From NCBI GenBank assembly GCA_902523095.1, contig CABYYE010000003.1, forward strand, positions 1 through 64,000: a stretch of DNA of 64,000 nucleotides, in the 5' to 3' direction. The notes under the pieces were generated by a model. It worked only from the letters and a program-made list of their open reading frames with translations, was not told the origin of the DNA and searched no databases. Origin of the DNA: an uncultured Pelagibacteraceae bacterium (lineage in GTDB: Bacteria > Pseudomonadota > Alphaproteobacteria > Pelagibacterales > Pelagibacteraceae). Shown piece after piece: positions 32,149 to 41,732 of this stretch (positions are counted from its first letter, which is position 1; each line of letters starts with the position of its first letter). The translations under genes and the position numbers were made by a program.

Positions 32149-32727
32149 TTACATTTTATTTCGGCTTAGTTCAGATATTAGATAAATTGATGGAATGACT
32201 TTATCAACATCAAAGATTTTATTAGCCTCTTTCATGACCTCTTTTTTTTCTTCAATGTCCGTAGCTATACCAAAAATATAAATATGTTTATTAATAGTTT
32301 CTAGAGTATAGTTTCTCGCTTTAGTTTTTTTATTGAAAACTAATGCAGATCTTAATTGACTAGTAATTAAAATATCTTTCGCAGTACTTTTAAAGTTAGT
32401 TTGACCTTTTATTGTAATTGCATTTTTTACTGATCTTACTCCTTTAGTTTCCCAGGCAAGTTTTGTAATTCTTATTTTTTCTTCAGGCTCATTAACTTTA
32501 CCAGATAAAAAAATTCTTCCATCTATAACTTCTGATTGAACAGTTAAAAAATATTTTTTTTCAGTTAACGCTAATCTTGCAGATAAATTTTTTTGCATAA
32601 TTGTGTCATCAATTTGCATACCAATAGTTCTTGGATCAAAAGTAATATCAACTCCAGTTCCGAATCTCCCAACTGATGTACATGAAACCAATAAACAAAT
32701 TAAGATAAAACTAATTATTATTTTCAT
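32149..32727 (-). CDS. BON-domain lipoprotein
   Basis: Lipobox LLVSCTS; two BON-like repeats. Confidence 0.85.
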   Translation of the reverse strand: MKIIISFILICLLVSCTSVGRFGTGVDITFDPRTIGMQIDDTIMQKNLSARLALTEKKYFLTVQSEVIDGRIFLSGKVNEPEEKIRITKLAWETKGVRSVKNAITIKGQTNFKSTAKDILITSQLRSALVFNKKTKARNYTLETINKHIYIFGIATDIEEKKEVMKEANKIFDVDKVIPSIYLISELSRNKM

Positions 32728-33553
32728 TTTTTTTAATTTCTAAACATATTTTATATATTTTTTTTTTACTCATTTTTTCAGTATCAAATATCATTTCTAC
32801 AACATCTTTTAATCTATAGTTTTTTAAGTATTTCTTTGCTTTTTCTATTATTTTTTTTTCATCAAAAAAATCATCTTTAATATTTTTTTCTGATATTACA
32901 ATAGTTAACTCACCTTTTAATCGAGTTTTAAACATCTTAATTTCATTGACTTTTTGTCTATAAAATTTTTCGTGCAATTTCGTAATTTCTTTAGCTATAA
33001 AAATTTCTCTTTCAGAAAAAAATTTCTTAAATACCTTTAAATAAAAATTTATTTTTATGGATGGTACAAAAAATACTAGGGGGAAGCTTACGTCTCTTAA
33101 ATTAGATAAAGTTTTTTGTAATTCTTTTTCTTTTTTAGGTAAAAAACCATAAAAAAGAAATTTATCTTTAAATCCAGATATGCTCATCGAAGTAGTAATC
33201 GCCGAAACCCCAGGAATAGGTATGATGTTTATTTCCTCTTCAATACACTTTTGGATTAATATTCTTCCTGGATCTGAAAGAAGAGGTGTGCCAGCATCTG
33301 AGATTAAAGACAAAATTTTGCCTTCATTTAAATATTTTATGATCTTATCAAGTTCTTTTTTTTCGTTAAACTTGTGATAAGAGATTAATTTTTTTTTGAT
33401 ATCTAAGTGATTTAATAATTTTAAGGAGTGTCTTGTGTCCTCACATAGAATTATATCGGTTTTTTTTAGAACCTCAATAGCACGAACTGTGATATCGTCT
33501 AAGTTACCAATTGGTGTTGACACAACATATAAACTTTTAGAAAGTAATTTCAT
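32711..33553 (-). CDS. rsmI: 16S rRNA 2'-O-methyltransferase RsmI
   Basis: LYVVSTPIGNLDDITVRAIEVLKKTDIILCEDTRHS, LISDAGTPLLSDPG, PGVSAI. Confidence 0.96.
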   Translation of the reverse strand: MKLLSKSLYVVSTPIGNLDDITVRAIEVLKKTDIILCEDTRHSLKLLNHLDIKKKLISYHKFNEKKELDKIIKYLNEGKILSLISDAGTPLLSDPGRILIQKCIEEEINIIPIPGVSAITTSMSISGFKDKFLFYGFLPKKEKELQKTLSNLRDVSFPLVFFVPSIKINFYLKVFKKFFSEREIFIAKEITKLHEKFYRQKVNEIKMFKTRLKGELTIVISEKNIKDDFFDEKKIIEKAKKYLKNYRLKDVVEMIFDTEKMSKKKIYKICLEIKKNENNN

Positions 33554-33556
33554 TTT

Positions 33557-34711
33557 ATGAATAAAAAAATTTTTATTATAATATCTTATATATTTCTTTT
33601 TTTTAATTCCAGTTTATCAAGTTCTGAAGATAACAATACACTCAAAGTCGGTCTTTTAGCTCCGTTGAGTGGAGAATATAAGAAATTGGGTGACTCATTA
33701 ATGTACTCTTTGCAATTAGCTCTTGGTGAAATAAATGATAAAAATGTTCATATTATTCCTAGAGACTCTGGCTCTAATGACAAAGATAAATTAAATAATG
33801 CCATTAAAGAAATACGTTCACAAGGAGTTTCTGTAGTAATTGGGCCTATCAATAATAGTGACTTTAATGAGGTAAAAAAATTTAGTGATATGGTTTTTAT
33901 CTCACCATCTAATATTAATCCTGAGTTTCAAAATAATATCATAAGTATTGGTGTTAGTTTTGAGTCACAAATAAAAGCACTAAAGAAATTTATAAATAAT
34001 CAAAAAAAGAAAAAGACTGTAATTCTTTTACCAAAAAATCAATACACAGATCTCATAGAAAAAAAATTAAGTGGATTGGATATGAAAAATTTTAAGATTT
34101 TTAAGTATAGTTCTGATCCTAAAGTTTTAACAGGTGAAATAGAGGTACTTACTAATTATTCTCAAAGAAAAAGAAATTTACAAATCAGAAAAAAAATTTT
34201 TGAGGATAAAGAAGATGAACAATCAAAACGTGAGCTTAACAAACTCGAACAAAAGTATACTTTGGGCGATGTGAATTTTGACTCGGTTATAATAATTGAC
34301 TTTGGTAGTAGTTTAAAAAGTGTACTAACCTCACTAGTATTTACAGATGTGGACCAAGATAAAGTCTTATTTACTACTTTAAATCAATGGTTTGATGAAA
34401 GTATTTTTTACGAGAACACAGTTAAAAAATTATATTATCCTTCGATTAACCTTAAACAGTACAAAAAATATAAAAAAAAATACTTTAATACTTTCAAAGA
34501 TTATCCAAGCGAAATAACTATTCTTGCTTATGACGCTATAGGACTAATTTATTATGCTTGGAAAAAAAATGGTAATTTAAGCGGTGTAAAAGATTTTGCT
34601 TTTAAAGGTAAAATAAAAGGTAAAATTGGTACTTTTAGTTTTGATAATAGAAAAATAATTCAAGACTTGCATATTTATAAAGTAGAAAATAAAAAATTTA
34701 CAAAGTTTTAA
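33557..34711 (+). CDS. Periplasmic ligand-binding/LpoA-like penicillin-binding protein activator
   Basis: Signal peptide then KVGLLAPLSGEYKKLGDSLMYSLQLALGEI; position next to rsmI is a common arrangement. Confidence 0.8.
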   Translation: MNKKIFIIISYIFLFFNSSLSSSEDNNTLKVGLLAPLSGEYKKLGDSLMYSLQLALGEINDKNVHIIPRDSGSNDKDKLNNAIKEIRSQGVSVVIGPINNSDFNEVKKFSDMVFISPSNINPEFQNNIISIGVSFESQIKALKKFINNQKKKKTVILLPKNQYTDLIEKKLSGLDMKNFKIFKYSSDPKVLTGEIEVLTNYSQRKRNLQIRKKIFEDKEDEQSKRELNKLEQKYTLGDVNFDSVIIIDFGSSLKSVLTSLVFTDVDQDKVLFTTLNQWFDESIFYENTVKKLYYPSINLKQYKKYKKKYFNTFKDYPSEITILAYDAIGLIYYAWKKNGNLSGVKDFAFKGKIKGKIGTFSFDNRKIIQDLHIYKVENKKFTKF

Positions 34712-35276
34712 CTCTTCTCTTTAGTCTTTTAAAAGCGATATATCTATGATCCATCATAATCTTTTTATTTTTACTCATTTGACTAAAAGTTAATTGACTA
34801 GAATTAGGTATAAATATAGGATCGTAACCAAAACCTTTATTTCCAAGAATTTTTTTTGAGATCACACCTTTTATCACTCCAATTTCTGTACAAATTTTTC
34901 TTTTTTTTGAAATATAAGTTAAGCAACATACAAATTTTGCACTTCTATTTTTTTTTGGTTTCATTTTTTTTAAAATAAATTTCATTGCTTTTCGAAAACT
35001 TCCATGCTTTTTAGCCCATCTGGCTGAAAAAATTCCAGGATTTCCATTTAAAGCTTTTATGCATAAACCTGAGTCATCTGAAATAATTGGTATATTTGTA
35101 TATTTAGAAAAATATTTAGCTTTTAATTTTGAATTTGCTACAAAGGTTTTACCTGTCTCTTTTGGGCTTTTAATATTAAGCGATTTTGGTGAGATTTTTT
35201 TTATATTTTTTGATAGCAAAAAGCTAATTTCTTTAAACTTACCTTTATTATGAGTGCCTACTAAAATTTTTTTCAT
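34698..35276 (-). CDS. rdgB: Non-canonical purine NTP pyrophosphatase
   Basis: KILVGTHNKGKFKEI, ISDDSGLCIKALNGNPGIFSARWA, GFGYDPIFIP. Confidence 0.94.
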   Translation of the reverse strand: MKKILVGTHNKGKFKEISFLLSKNIKKISPKSLNIKSPKETGKTFVANSKLKAKYFSKYTNIPIISDDSGLCIKALNGNPGIFSARWAKKHGSFRKAMKFILKKMKPKKNRSAKFVCCLTYISKKRKICTEIGVIKGVISKKILGNKGFGYDPIFIPNSSQLTFSQMSKNKKIMMDHRYIAFKRLKRRVKTL

Positions 35277-35320
35277 TAGTATCTAGTAATTTAAACTTTA
35301 GACACTATATAGCAGTTATT

Positions 35321-35905
35321 ATGGGACTAGATAATCAAAAAGAAGTTGAAAAAAAAGAAAATATTGAAGAAAAACCAGATGAAAAAAGTCCTGAAAAATC
35401 GGTTTCTGTGGAAGAAAAACTTGAGATTTCAGAAGATAAACTATTAAGATCTCTGGCTGAAATTGAAAACCAGAGAAGAAGATTTGAAAAAGAAATAAAA
35501 GATGCCTTTGAATTTGGTTCATTTAATTTTGCAAAAGAAAGCCTGGCTATATTAGATAATTTGCAAAGAGCTAAAGAAGCAATAAAAAACGATCAAATTT
35601 TAAAATCAAATAAAGATCTCGATCGATTTATAGAAAATATTACAATTATAGAAAAGGACCTTACATCAATTTTTGAAAAGAATAGAATTATTAAGATTAA
35701 TACAAATCAGAAAAAATTCGATCCTAACTTACATCAAGCTATGTCTGAAATAGAGAACTCTGAAGTGGATCCAGGAATTATCTTAGCAGAGATACAAGCT
35801 GGCTACATGTTGGGTGATAGGCTTTTAAGGCCTGCTTTAGTCAGTATAGCAAAGAAGATAGTGAATAAAAAACAAGAAAATACGGAAAAAAAAGGCAATA
35901 AATAA
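35321..35905 (+). CDS. grpE: Nucleotide exchange factor GrpE
   Basis: RSLAEIENQRRRFEKE, FDPNLHQAMSEIE, VLAEIQAGYMLGDRLLRPALVSIAKK-type C-terminus; precedes dnaK. Confidence 0.95.
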   Translation: MGLDNQKEVEKKENIEEKPDEKSPEKSVSVEEKLEISEDKLLRSLAEIENQRRRFEKEIKDAFEFGSFNFAKESLAILDNLQRAKEAIKNDQILKSNKDLDRFIENITIIEKDLTSIFEKNRIIKINTNQKKFDPNLHQAMSEIENSEVDPGIILAEIQAGYMLGDRLLRPALVSIAKKIVNKKQENTEKKGNK

Positions 35906-35906
35906 C

Positions 35907-35934
35907 CTTGTAGAGATGAAAAAAGCACCCATAT
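35907..35934 (+). promoter_or_regulatory. Predicted RpoH (sigma-32) promoter for dnaK
   Basis: CTTG at 35907-35910, 17-nt spacer, CCCATAT at 35928-35934; dnaK ATG at 35964. Confidence 0.65.
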
Positions 35935-35963
35935 ACAAGTAGTAAAATAAAGGAATAAAAATT

Positions 35964-37892
35964 ATGAGCAAAGTTATAGGAATAGATTTAGGAACCACAA
36001 ACTCATGCGTAGCGATTATGGATGGGTCACAAGCTAAAGTTCTAGAAAACACAGAGGGAGCTAGAACAACACCGTCTGTTGTTGCATTTTTAGAAAAAGA
36101 AGAAAAGCTTATTGGTCAACCTGCAAAAAGACAAGCGGTTACAAATGCTGGTGACACAATTTTTGCAGTAAAAAGATTAATTGGTAGAAAATTTGACGGT
36201 CCATCTGTACAAAAAGATATATCAAAGGTCCCTTACAATATTGTTAAATCGGAAAACGGAGATGCTTGGGTTGAAGGAAAAGGCAAAAAATATTCTCCTT
36301 CACAAATATCTGCTTTCATCTTACAAAAAATGAAAGAGACGGCTGAGAAATATTTAGGTCAAGCAGTTACAAAAGCAGTAATAACTGTTCCAGCATATTT
36401 TAATGACTCACAAAGACAAGCAACTAAAGATGCTGGTAAAATAGCTGGATTAGAAGTTTTAAGAATTATTAACGAACCAACTGCAGCCTCACTAGCTTAC
36501 GGTTTAGATAAAAAAGGTGGAAAGAAAATAGCTGTTTACGACTTAGGTGGAGGAACTTTTGACATATCTATCTTAGAAATTGGTGATGGTGTATTTGAGG
36601 TAAAATCTACTAACGGAGATACCTTCTTAGGTGGTGAAGATTTTGATGATACTATAGTTGAATATCTTGCATCTGAATTTAAAAAAGACAATGGAATTGA
36701 TTTAAAAACGGATAAACTTGCATTACAAAGATTAAAAGAAGCTGCAGAGAAAGCAAAAATTGAACTCTCGTCTGCTGCTCAAACTGAAATAAATCTTCCA
36801 TTTATTACAGCAGACAAGTCAGGACCTAAACATCTAAACCTTAAATTTACGAGAGCTAAACTTGAAGCTTTAGTCCAATCACTTGTTGATAGAACTTTAG
36901 AGCCATGTAAAATAGCTTTGAAAGACTCCGGTTTTTCAGCTGCTGAGATAAATGAAATAGTTTTAGTAGGTGGAATGACTAGGATGCCTAAAATTATTGA
37001 AACGGTAAAAAACTTTTTTGGTAAAGAACCTAATAAAAGTGTTAACCCAGACGAAGTTGTTGCAATGGGTGCAGCTATTCAGGGTGGTGTTCTTCAAGGC
37101 GATGTAAAAGATGTTTTGTTGTTGGACGTTACGCCTCTTTCTCTAGGAATTGAAACACTTGGAGGAGTTTCTACAAAGCTAATAGAAAAAAATACCACTA
37201 TACCAACGAAAAAAAGTCAAGTTTTCTCGACCGCAGAAGATAATCAACCTGCTGTGTCTATAAGAGTTCTTCAAGGAGAAAGAGAGATGGCGGCTGATAA
37301 TAAAATTTTAGGTAATTTTGAATTAGTTGGATTACCTCCTGCACCAAGAGGAACACCTCAAATTGAAGTGACGTTTGATATCGATGCTAACGGTATCGTT
37401 AATGTTTCTGCTAAAGATAAAGGAACAGGAAAAGAGCAAAAAATACAAATTCAAGCATCTGGAGGTTTGTCAGATGAAGAAATACAAAATATGGTAAAAG
37501 ATGCAGAGGCAAACAAAGAAGCTGATAAAAAGAAAAGAGAAAGTGTAGACGCAAGAAATCAAGCAGATAGTCTAGTTTTTTCTACTGAAAAAAGTCTAAA
37601 AGAACATGGAGATAAAATCTCTGCTGAAGAAAAGAAAGCAATTGAGAACGGAATTGCAGATCTTAAAAAATCTTTAGAAGGTACAGATATAGAAGATATA
37701 AAGAAAAAAACACAAAGTTTAATACAGGCTTCTATGAAACTTGGTGAAGCAGTATACAAAAGCCAACAAAAACCTGACGCAAAAGCTCAGGGCAAAGAGG
37801 GTAGCAAACCTGATGATAAAGATAACGTTGTGGATGCAGATTTTGAAGACGTAAAAGAAAAAAAAGAAGAAGATAAAGAAAAAAGCGCCTAA
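35964..37892 (+). CDS. dnaK: Molecular chaperone DnaK
   Basis: [49 protein letters not shown]. Confidence 0.99.
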   Translation: MSKVIGIDLGTTNSCVAIMDGSQAKVLENTEGARTTPSVVAFLEKEEKLIGQPAKRQAVTNAGDTIFAVKRLIGRKFDGPSVQKDISKVPYNIVKSENGDAWVEGKGKKYSPSQISAFILQKMKETAEKYLGQAVTKAVITVPAYFNDSQRQATKDAGKIAGLEVLRIINEPTAASLAYGLDKKGGKKIAVYDLGGGTFDISILEIGDGVFEVKSTNGDTFLGGEDFDDTIVEYLASEFKKDNGIDLKTDKLALQRLKEAAEKAKIELSSAAQTEINLPFITADKSGPKHLNLKFTRAKLEALVQSLVDRTLEPCKIALKDSGFSAAEINEIVLVGGMTRMPKIIETVKNFFGKEPNKSVNPDEVVAMGAAIQGGVLQGDVKDVLLLDVTPLSLGIETLGGVSTKLIEKNTTIPTKKSQVFSTAEDNQPAVSIRVLQGEREMAADNKILGNFELVGLPPAPRGTPQIEVTFDIDANGIVNVSAKDKGTGKEQKIQIQASGGLSDEEIQNMVKDAEANKEADKKKRESVDARNQADSLVFSTEKSLKEHGDKISAEEKKAIENGIADLKKSLEGTDIEDIKKKTQSLIQASMKLGEAVYKSQQKPDAKAQGKEGSKPDDKDNVVDADFEDVKEKKEEDKEKSA

Positions 37893-37915
37893 GATAATTG
37901 TAAAGGAGACGTCCT

Positions 37916-39034
37916 GTGACAAAAAGAGATTACTATGATGTCCTAGGTGTAACTAAATCGGCATCAAAAGACGAAATCAAAAAATCTTACAGAAAATTAG
38001 CATTAAAATTTCATCCAGATAAAACTAAAGGTGACAAAACATCCGAAGAGAGATTTAAAGAAGCTAGCGAGGCATATCACATTCTTTCTGATGATAAAAG
38101 AAAAGCAAACTATGATCAGTTTGGTCACGCAGCATTCGAAGGCTCAGGTGGAGGTCAAGGGTTTGGGGGGTTCGATACATCATCTTTCTCTGATATTTTT
38201 GAGGATTTTTTTGGAGATTTTGGTGGAGGAAATGCCTCAAGAAGGACTAGTAATAGAGGAAATGATTTAAGATATGACGTGAATATTAGTCTAGAAAATG
38301 CTTACAAAGGTTTGGAAAAAAATGTTCAGTATACAACATCTAAAAAATGTTCTTCTTGCAACGGAAGTGGTGCTGCAAAAGGATCTAAACCTATAAAATG
38401 TAGTTATTGTGCTGGAAGGGGGAAGGTTAGAACTAATCAGGGTTTTTTTACGATTCAACAAACTTGTCCTCAATGCGGTGGATATGGAGAAACGATAGGT
38501 AGCCCATGTAAAAATTGTGGTGGAAATGGAAAAAATCAAGGTAGTGAAAATGTGACGGTAAAGATTCCAAAAGGAGTTGATGACGGAACTAGAATAAGGT
38601 TGTCTGGGAAAGGAGAGGCTGGTTCCAAAGGTGGATCTAGTGGTGATTTGTATTTATTTATTTCAATTGATAATCACAATATTTTTAAAAGATCAGAAGA
38701 AAATCTTTATTACGAACTTCCGATTACGTTTTCTAATGCAGCATTAGGAACAACAGTAGAGGTTCCTTCAATAGATGGCGGAAAATCTAAGATTAAGATT
38801 CCTGCTGGTACACAGCATGGTAAACAATTTCGATTAAAAGGAAAAGGAATGCCGATATTGAGAAGAAGTGCGTATGGTGACCTTTATATAAGAGTCGTTA
38901 CCCAAGTACCTTCTTCCCTTTCTAAAAGACAAAAGGAAATTCTTGAAGAGTTTAATGAAATAGAAAACAATAAACCGGACCCGGTTATTAAAAGTTTTTT
39001 TGAAAAAGCAAAAAAATTTTGGAAGAGTTCATAA
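37916..39034 (+). CDS. dnaJ: Chaperone DnaJ (GTG start)
   Basis: [12 protein letters not shown], four CxxCxGxG-type zinc repeats; AAGGAG upstream of the GTG. Confidence 0.98.
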   Translation: MTKRDYYDVLGVTKSASKDEIKKSYRKLALKFHPDKTKGDKTSEERFKEASEAYHILSDDKRKANYDQFGHAAFEGSGGGQGFGGFDTSSFSDIFEDFFGDFGGGNASRRTSNRGNDLRYDVNISLENAYKGLEKNVQYTTSKKCSSCNGSGAAKGSKPIKCSYCAGRGKVRTNQGFFTIQQTCPQCGGYGETIGSPCKNCGGNGKNQGSENVTVKIPKGVDDGTRIRLSGKGEAGSKGGSSGDLYLFISIDNHNIFKRSEENLYYELPITFSNAALGTTVEVPSIDGGKSKIKIPAGTQHGKQFRLKGKGMPILRRSAYGDLYIRVVTQVPSSLSKRQKEILEEFNEIENNKPDPVIKSFFEKAKKFWKSS

Positions 39035-39057
39035 TTTAAGTGGAAAGTCATCAAATT

Positions 39058-39207
39058 ATGTCTGCAATATTCCTATTTGCGGTGCTAGTTTTGATTTTAC
39101 CTGGTTTTTTATCTACAAATAATAAGATTAAACAATTTGTTCAAAATATATCTATTTGGGCTATGATAATTCTTGTAATTATTGTACTTATTTATTTTAT
39201 TAGATAA
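39058..39207 (+). CDS. Small membrane protein (49 aa), not in the ORF track
   Basis: ATG to TAA reads MSAIFLFAVLVLILPGFLSTNNKIKQFVQNISIWAMIILVIIVLIYFIR; stop overlaps dapB start (TAATG); GTG at 39040 is an alternative start. Confidence 0.65.
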   Translation: MSAIFLFAVLVLILPGFLSTNNKIKQFVQNISIWAMIILVIIVLIYFIR

Positions 39208-39983
39208 TGAAAAAAATCAATTTAGCTATTACGGGATGTATGGGAAGAATGGGTCAACAATTGATCAAATCTTCTAAAACAGATAAAAATTTTAAATTAG
39301 TATCACTAACAGAAAATAGAATAGTTAATAAAAAAATATCTGGTATTAAGCCTGTTTTAAACACTATTAGTGCGTTTAAAAAAGCAAACGTTATAATTGA
39401 TTTTACAATTCCTAAATGTACTTTTCAAGTTTTGGAAATAGCTGCCAAATATAGAAAGAAAGTTGTTATAGGTACAACTGGTTTCTCTAAAAAAGAAGAA
39501 GAATTAATAAAAAGATATTCCAAAAAAATTCCCATCCTCAAATCTGGAAATATGAGCATAGGAGTAAATTTGTTGATGTATTTAACAGAAATAGCTTCAA
39601 AATCACTAGGAAAAAATTTTTTAAGTAAAGTATATGAAGTTCATCATAAACATAAGAAAGATTATCCATCTGGTACTGCTTTGATGCTTGGAAAAGGTAT
39701 TGCTACTGGGAAAAATAAAAATTTTTATAGCTTAATTGGAAAAAAGTATCTTAATAATAAATCGTTTCCTTATGGCAAAAAAATAAATTTCAACTCCATT
39801 AGAAAACAAGAAGTTATAGGTGAGCATAAAGTGATGTTTTCTAGTGGAAAAGAAATTGTGACATTAAATCATGAATCCTTTGATCGTGCCTTATACTCCG
39901 AAGGTGCTTTGGCAGCTGCTAAATGGTTAATGAGTAAAAAACCAGGACTTTACTCTATGAGAAATCTTTTGAATTTCAAATAA
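39207..39983 (+). CDS. dapB: 4-hydroxy-tetrahydrodipicolinate reductase
   Basis: ITGCMGRMGQQLI, IGTTGFSKKEE, VHHKHKKDYPSGTAL. Confidence 0.96.
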   Translation: MKKINLAITGCMGRMGQQLIKSSKTDKNFKLVSLTENRIVNKKISGIKPVLNTISAFKKANVIIDFTIPKCTFQVLEIAAKYRKKVVIGTTGFSKKEEELIKRYSKKIPILKSGNMSIGVNLLMYLTEIASKSLGKNFLSKVYEVHHKHKKDYPSGTALMLGKGIATGKNKNFYSLIGKKYLNNKSFPYGKKINFNSIRKQEVIGEHKVMFSSGKEIVTLNHESFDRALYSEGALAAAKWLMSKKPGLYSMRNLLNFK

Positions 39984-40004
39984 AATTTTCATAAACTTTA
40001 AATA

Positions 40005-40658
40005 ATGAATAATTTAAAAAAATCAAAAATTATTCTGAGTCTACTAAATAAAACTTATCCAAGGGTACCTACACCACTAAACTATAAAAACACTTTTACT
40101 CTTTTAATTTCTGTTTTACTTTCAGCTCAATGTACTGATGTCAATGTAAATAACGTGACTAAGAATATTTATCCAAAATATAATAAGCCTGAACACTTTG
40201 TGAAATTGGGTAGAAAAAACATAGAAAATTTAATAAAACGGATTGGCATCTTTAGGATTAAAGCTAAAAGTATTTTTTATTTATCAAAAATACTAATCGA
40301 AAAACACAAAGGTAAAGTTCCAAAGACCTATGAAGAACTTGAACAGTTACCTGGGGTAGGACATAAGACAGCTAGTGTAGTGATGTCACAAGGTTTTGGT
40401 TACCCAGCTTTTCCTGTGGACACTCATATTCATAGACTTGCTCAAAGGTGGGGTCTAACAAATGGAAAAAATGTTATACAAACAGAAAAAGATTTGAAAG
40501 GAATATTTCCAAAAAAATACTGGAACAGGCTTCATTTACAAATAATCTGGTATGGTAGAGAATATTGCAAAGCTAGAGATTGTTATGGAATAACTTGTAA
40601 AATTTGTAAAAGCTGTTATCCAAATAGAAAAAGACCAATTAAAACAATAAAAGCATAA
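40005..40658 (+). CDS. nth: Endonuclease III
   Basis: LLSAQCTDVNVN, LEQLPGVGHKTASVVMSQGFGYPAFPVDTHIHRLAQRWG, C-terminal 4Fe-4S cysteines. Confidence 0.96.
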   Translation: MNNLKKSKIILSLLNKTYPRVPTPLNYKNTFTLLISVLLSAQCTDVNVNNVTKNIYPKYNKPEHFVKLGRKNIENLIKRIGIFRIKAKSIFYLSKILIEKHKGKVPKTYEELEQLPGVGHKTASVVMSQGFGYPAFPVDTHIHRLAQRWGLTNGKNVIQTEKDLKGIFPKKYWNRLHLQIIWYGREYCKARDCYGITCKICKSCYPNRKRPIKTIKA

Positions 40659-40665
40659 TCTTTAT

Positions 40666-41598
40666 ATGAAGGTAATAGGAATTGGGAACGCCATAGTAGA
40701 TGTTATTTGTAAAGTTGATGAAACTTTTTTGACTGATAATAAATTAACTAAGAGTACTATGAAGCTTGTTGATAAAAGTGAATTTAAAAAATTACTATCA
40801 AACCTTAAAATTGAAAATACTGTGTCTGGTGGTTCTGTAGCAAATTCTATAGTGGGTCTTTCACAATTAGGAAATGAAGTTGGTTTCATTGGTAAAGTAA
40901 GTGACGATGAGCTTGGCGCTAAGTACGAAGAAGGGTTAAAAAAAGAGAATGTAAGATATTTTTATTCAAAGAAGAAAGAAGAAATTCCTACTGGAACTTG
41001 TTTAATCTTAATAACTCCCGACTCTGAGAGAACTATGGTCACTTTTCTTGGAACTGCTGGGAAAATTAGTGACAGCGACATAGATATAAATGCTATAAAA
41101 AAAAGTGAAATTTTATTTCTTGAGGGTTACCTTTGGGATGAGGGTGAACCAAAAAAAGCTTTTGAAAAAGCTATTCTAAATTCTAATAAAGTAGCTATGT
41201 CTTTGTCTGATTTGTTTTGTGTAGAAAGACATAAACTTCATTTTTTAGATTTAGTAAAAAATAAATTAGATATAATTTTTGCAAATGAACAAGAAATTAT
41301 TTCATTAATTGATGCAAAAAAATTTGAAGAAGTAGTTGATTTTTCAAAAAAAATAAAAAAATTAATAATTATTACGCGTGGAGAAAAAGGAGCAATAGCA
41401 GTCAATGGGGATGAAGTTGCTGAATGTTCAGCTAAAAAAGATCTTGAAATTAAAGATTTAACAGGAGCAGGAGATTTATTTGCTGGTGGTTTTCTTCACG
41501 GAAATATTAATGGCAAAACATTAAAAGAAAGTTTAAACAAAGGTACTGAAATGTCCTCAAAAATTATTCAAACTGTTGGAGCAAGGCTTAATCTATGA
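40666..41598 (+). CDS. PfkB-family sugar/adenosine kinase
   Basis: GIGNAIVDVICKVDE, GGSVANSIVGLSQLG, DLTGAGDLFAGGFLHG. Confidence 0.9.
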   Translation: MKVIGIGNAIVDVICKVDETFLTDNKLTKSTMKLVDKSEFKKLLSNLKIENTVSGGSVANSIVGLSQLGNEVGFIGKVSDDELGAKYEEGLKKENVRYFYSKKKEEIPTGTCLILITPDSERTMVTFLGTAGKISDSDIDINAIKKSEILFLEGYLWDEGEPKKAFEKAILNSNKVAMSLSDLFCVERHKLHFLDLVKNKLDIIFANEQEIISLIDAKKFEEVVDFSKKIKKLIIITRGEKGAIAVNGDEVAECSAKKDLEIKDLTGAGDLFAGGFLHGNINGKTLKESLNKGTEMSSKIIQTVGARLNL

Positions 41599-41624
41599 TT
41601 AGATTTTTTTAGAGATAATTTAAA

Positions 41625-41732
41625 CTAAGTTTTTTTTCTTTTAAAACTCCCTTTTCCTTTTTTTGGCTTAATGACTCGTTTGCGATATTTTTTTGTAAAT
41701 AAATCTATTGCAATCTTATTTCGTTTTTTCAT
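41625..41732 (-). CDS. Putative minimal ArfA-like alternative ribosome-rescue factor (35 aa), not in the ORF track
   Basis: Reads MKKRNKIAIDLFTKKYRKRVIKPKKGKGSFKRKKT; the segment YRKRVIKPKKGKGSFKRK resembles [18 protein letters not shown] of E. coli ArfA; ATG overlaps the upstream gene's stop (ATGA). Confidence 0.7.
   Translation of the reverse strand: MKKRNKIAIDLFTKKYRKRVIKPKKGKGSFKRKKT

Noticed and set aside
41580-41612. Weak hairpin TTAATC-TAT-GATTAG with T-tract at the pfkB-like gene end
   Set aside because: Short A/T-rich stem in an AT-rich genome; could be a terminator, but not strong enough to list.
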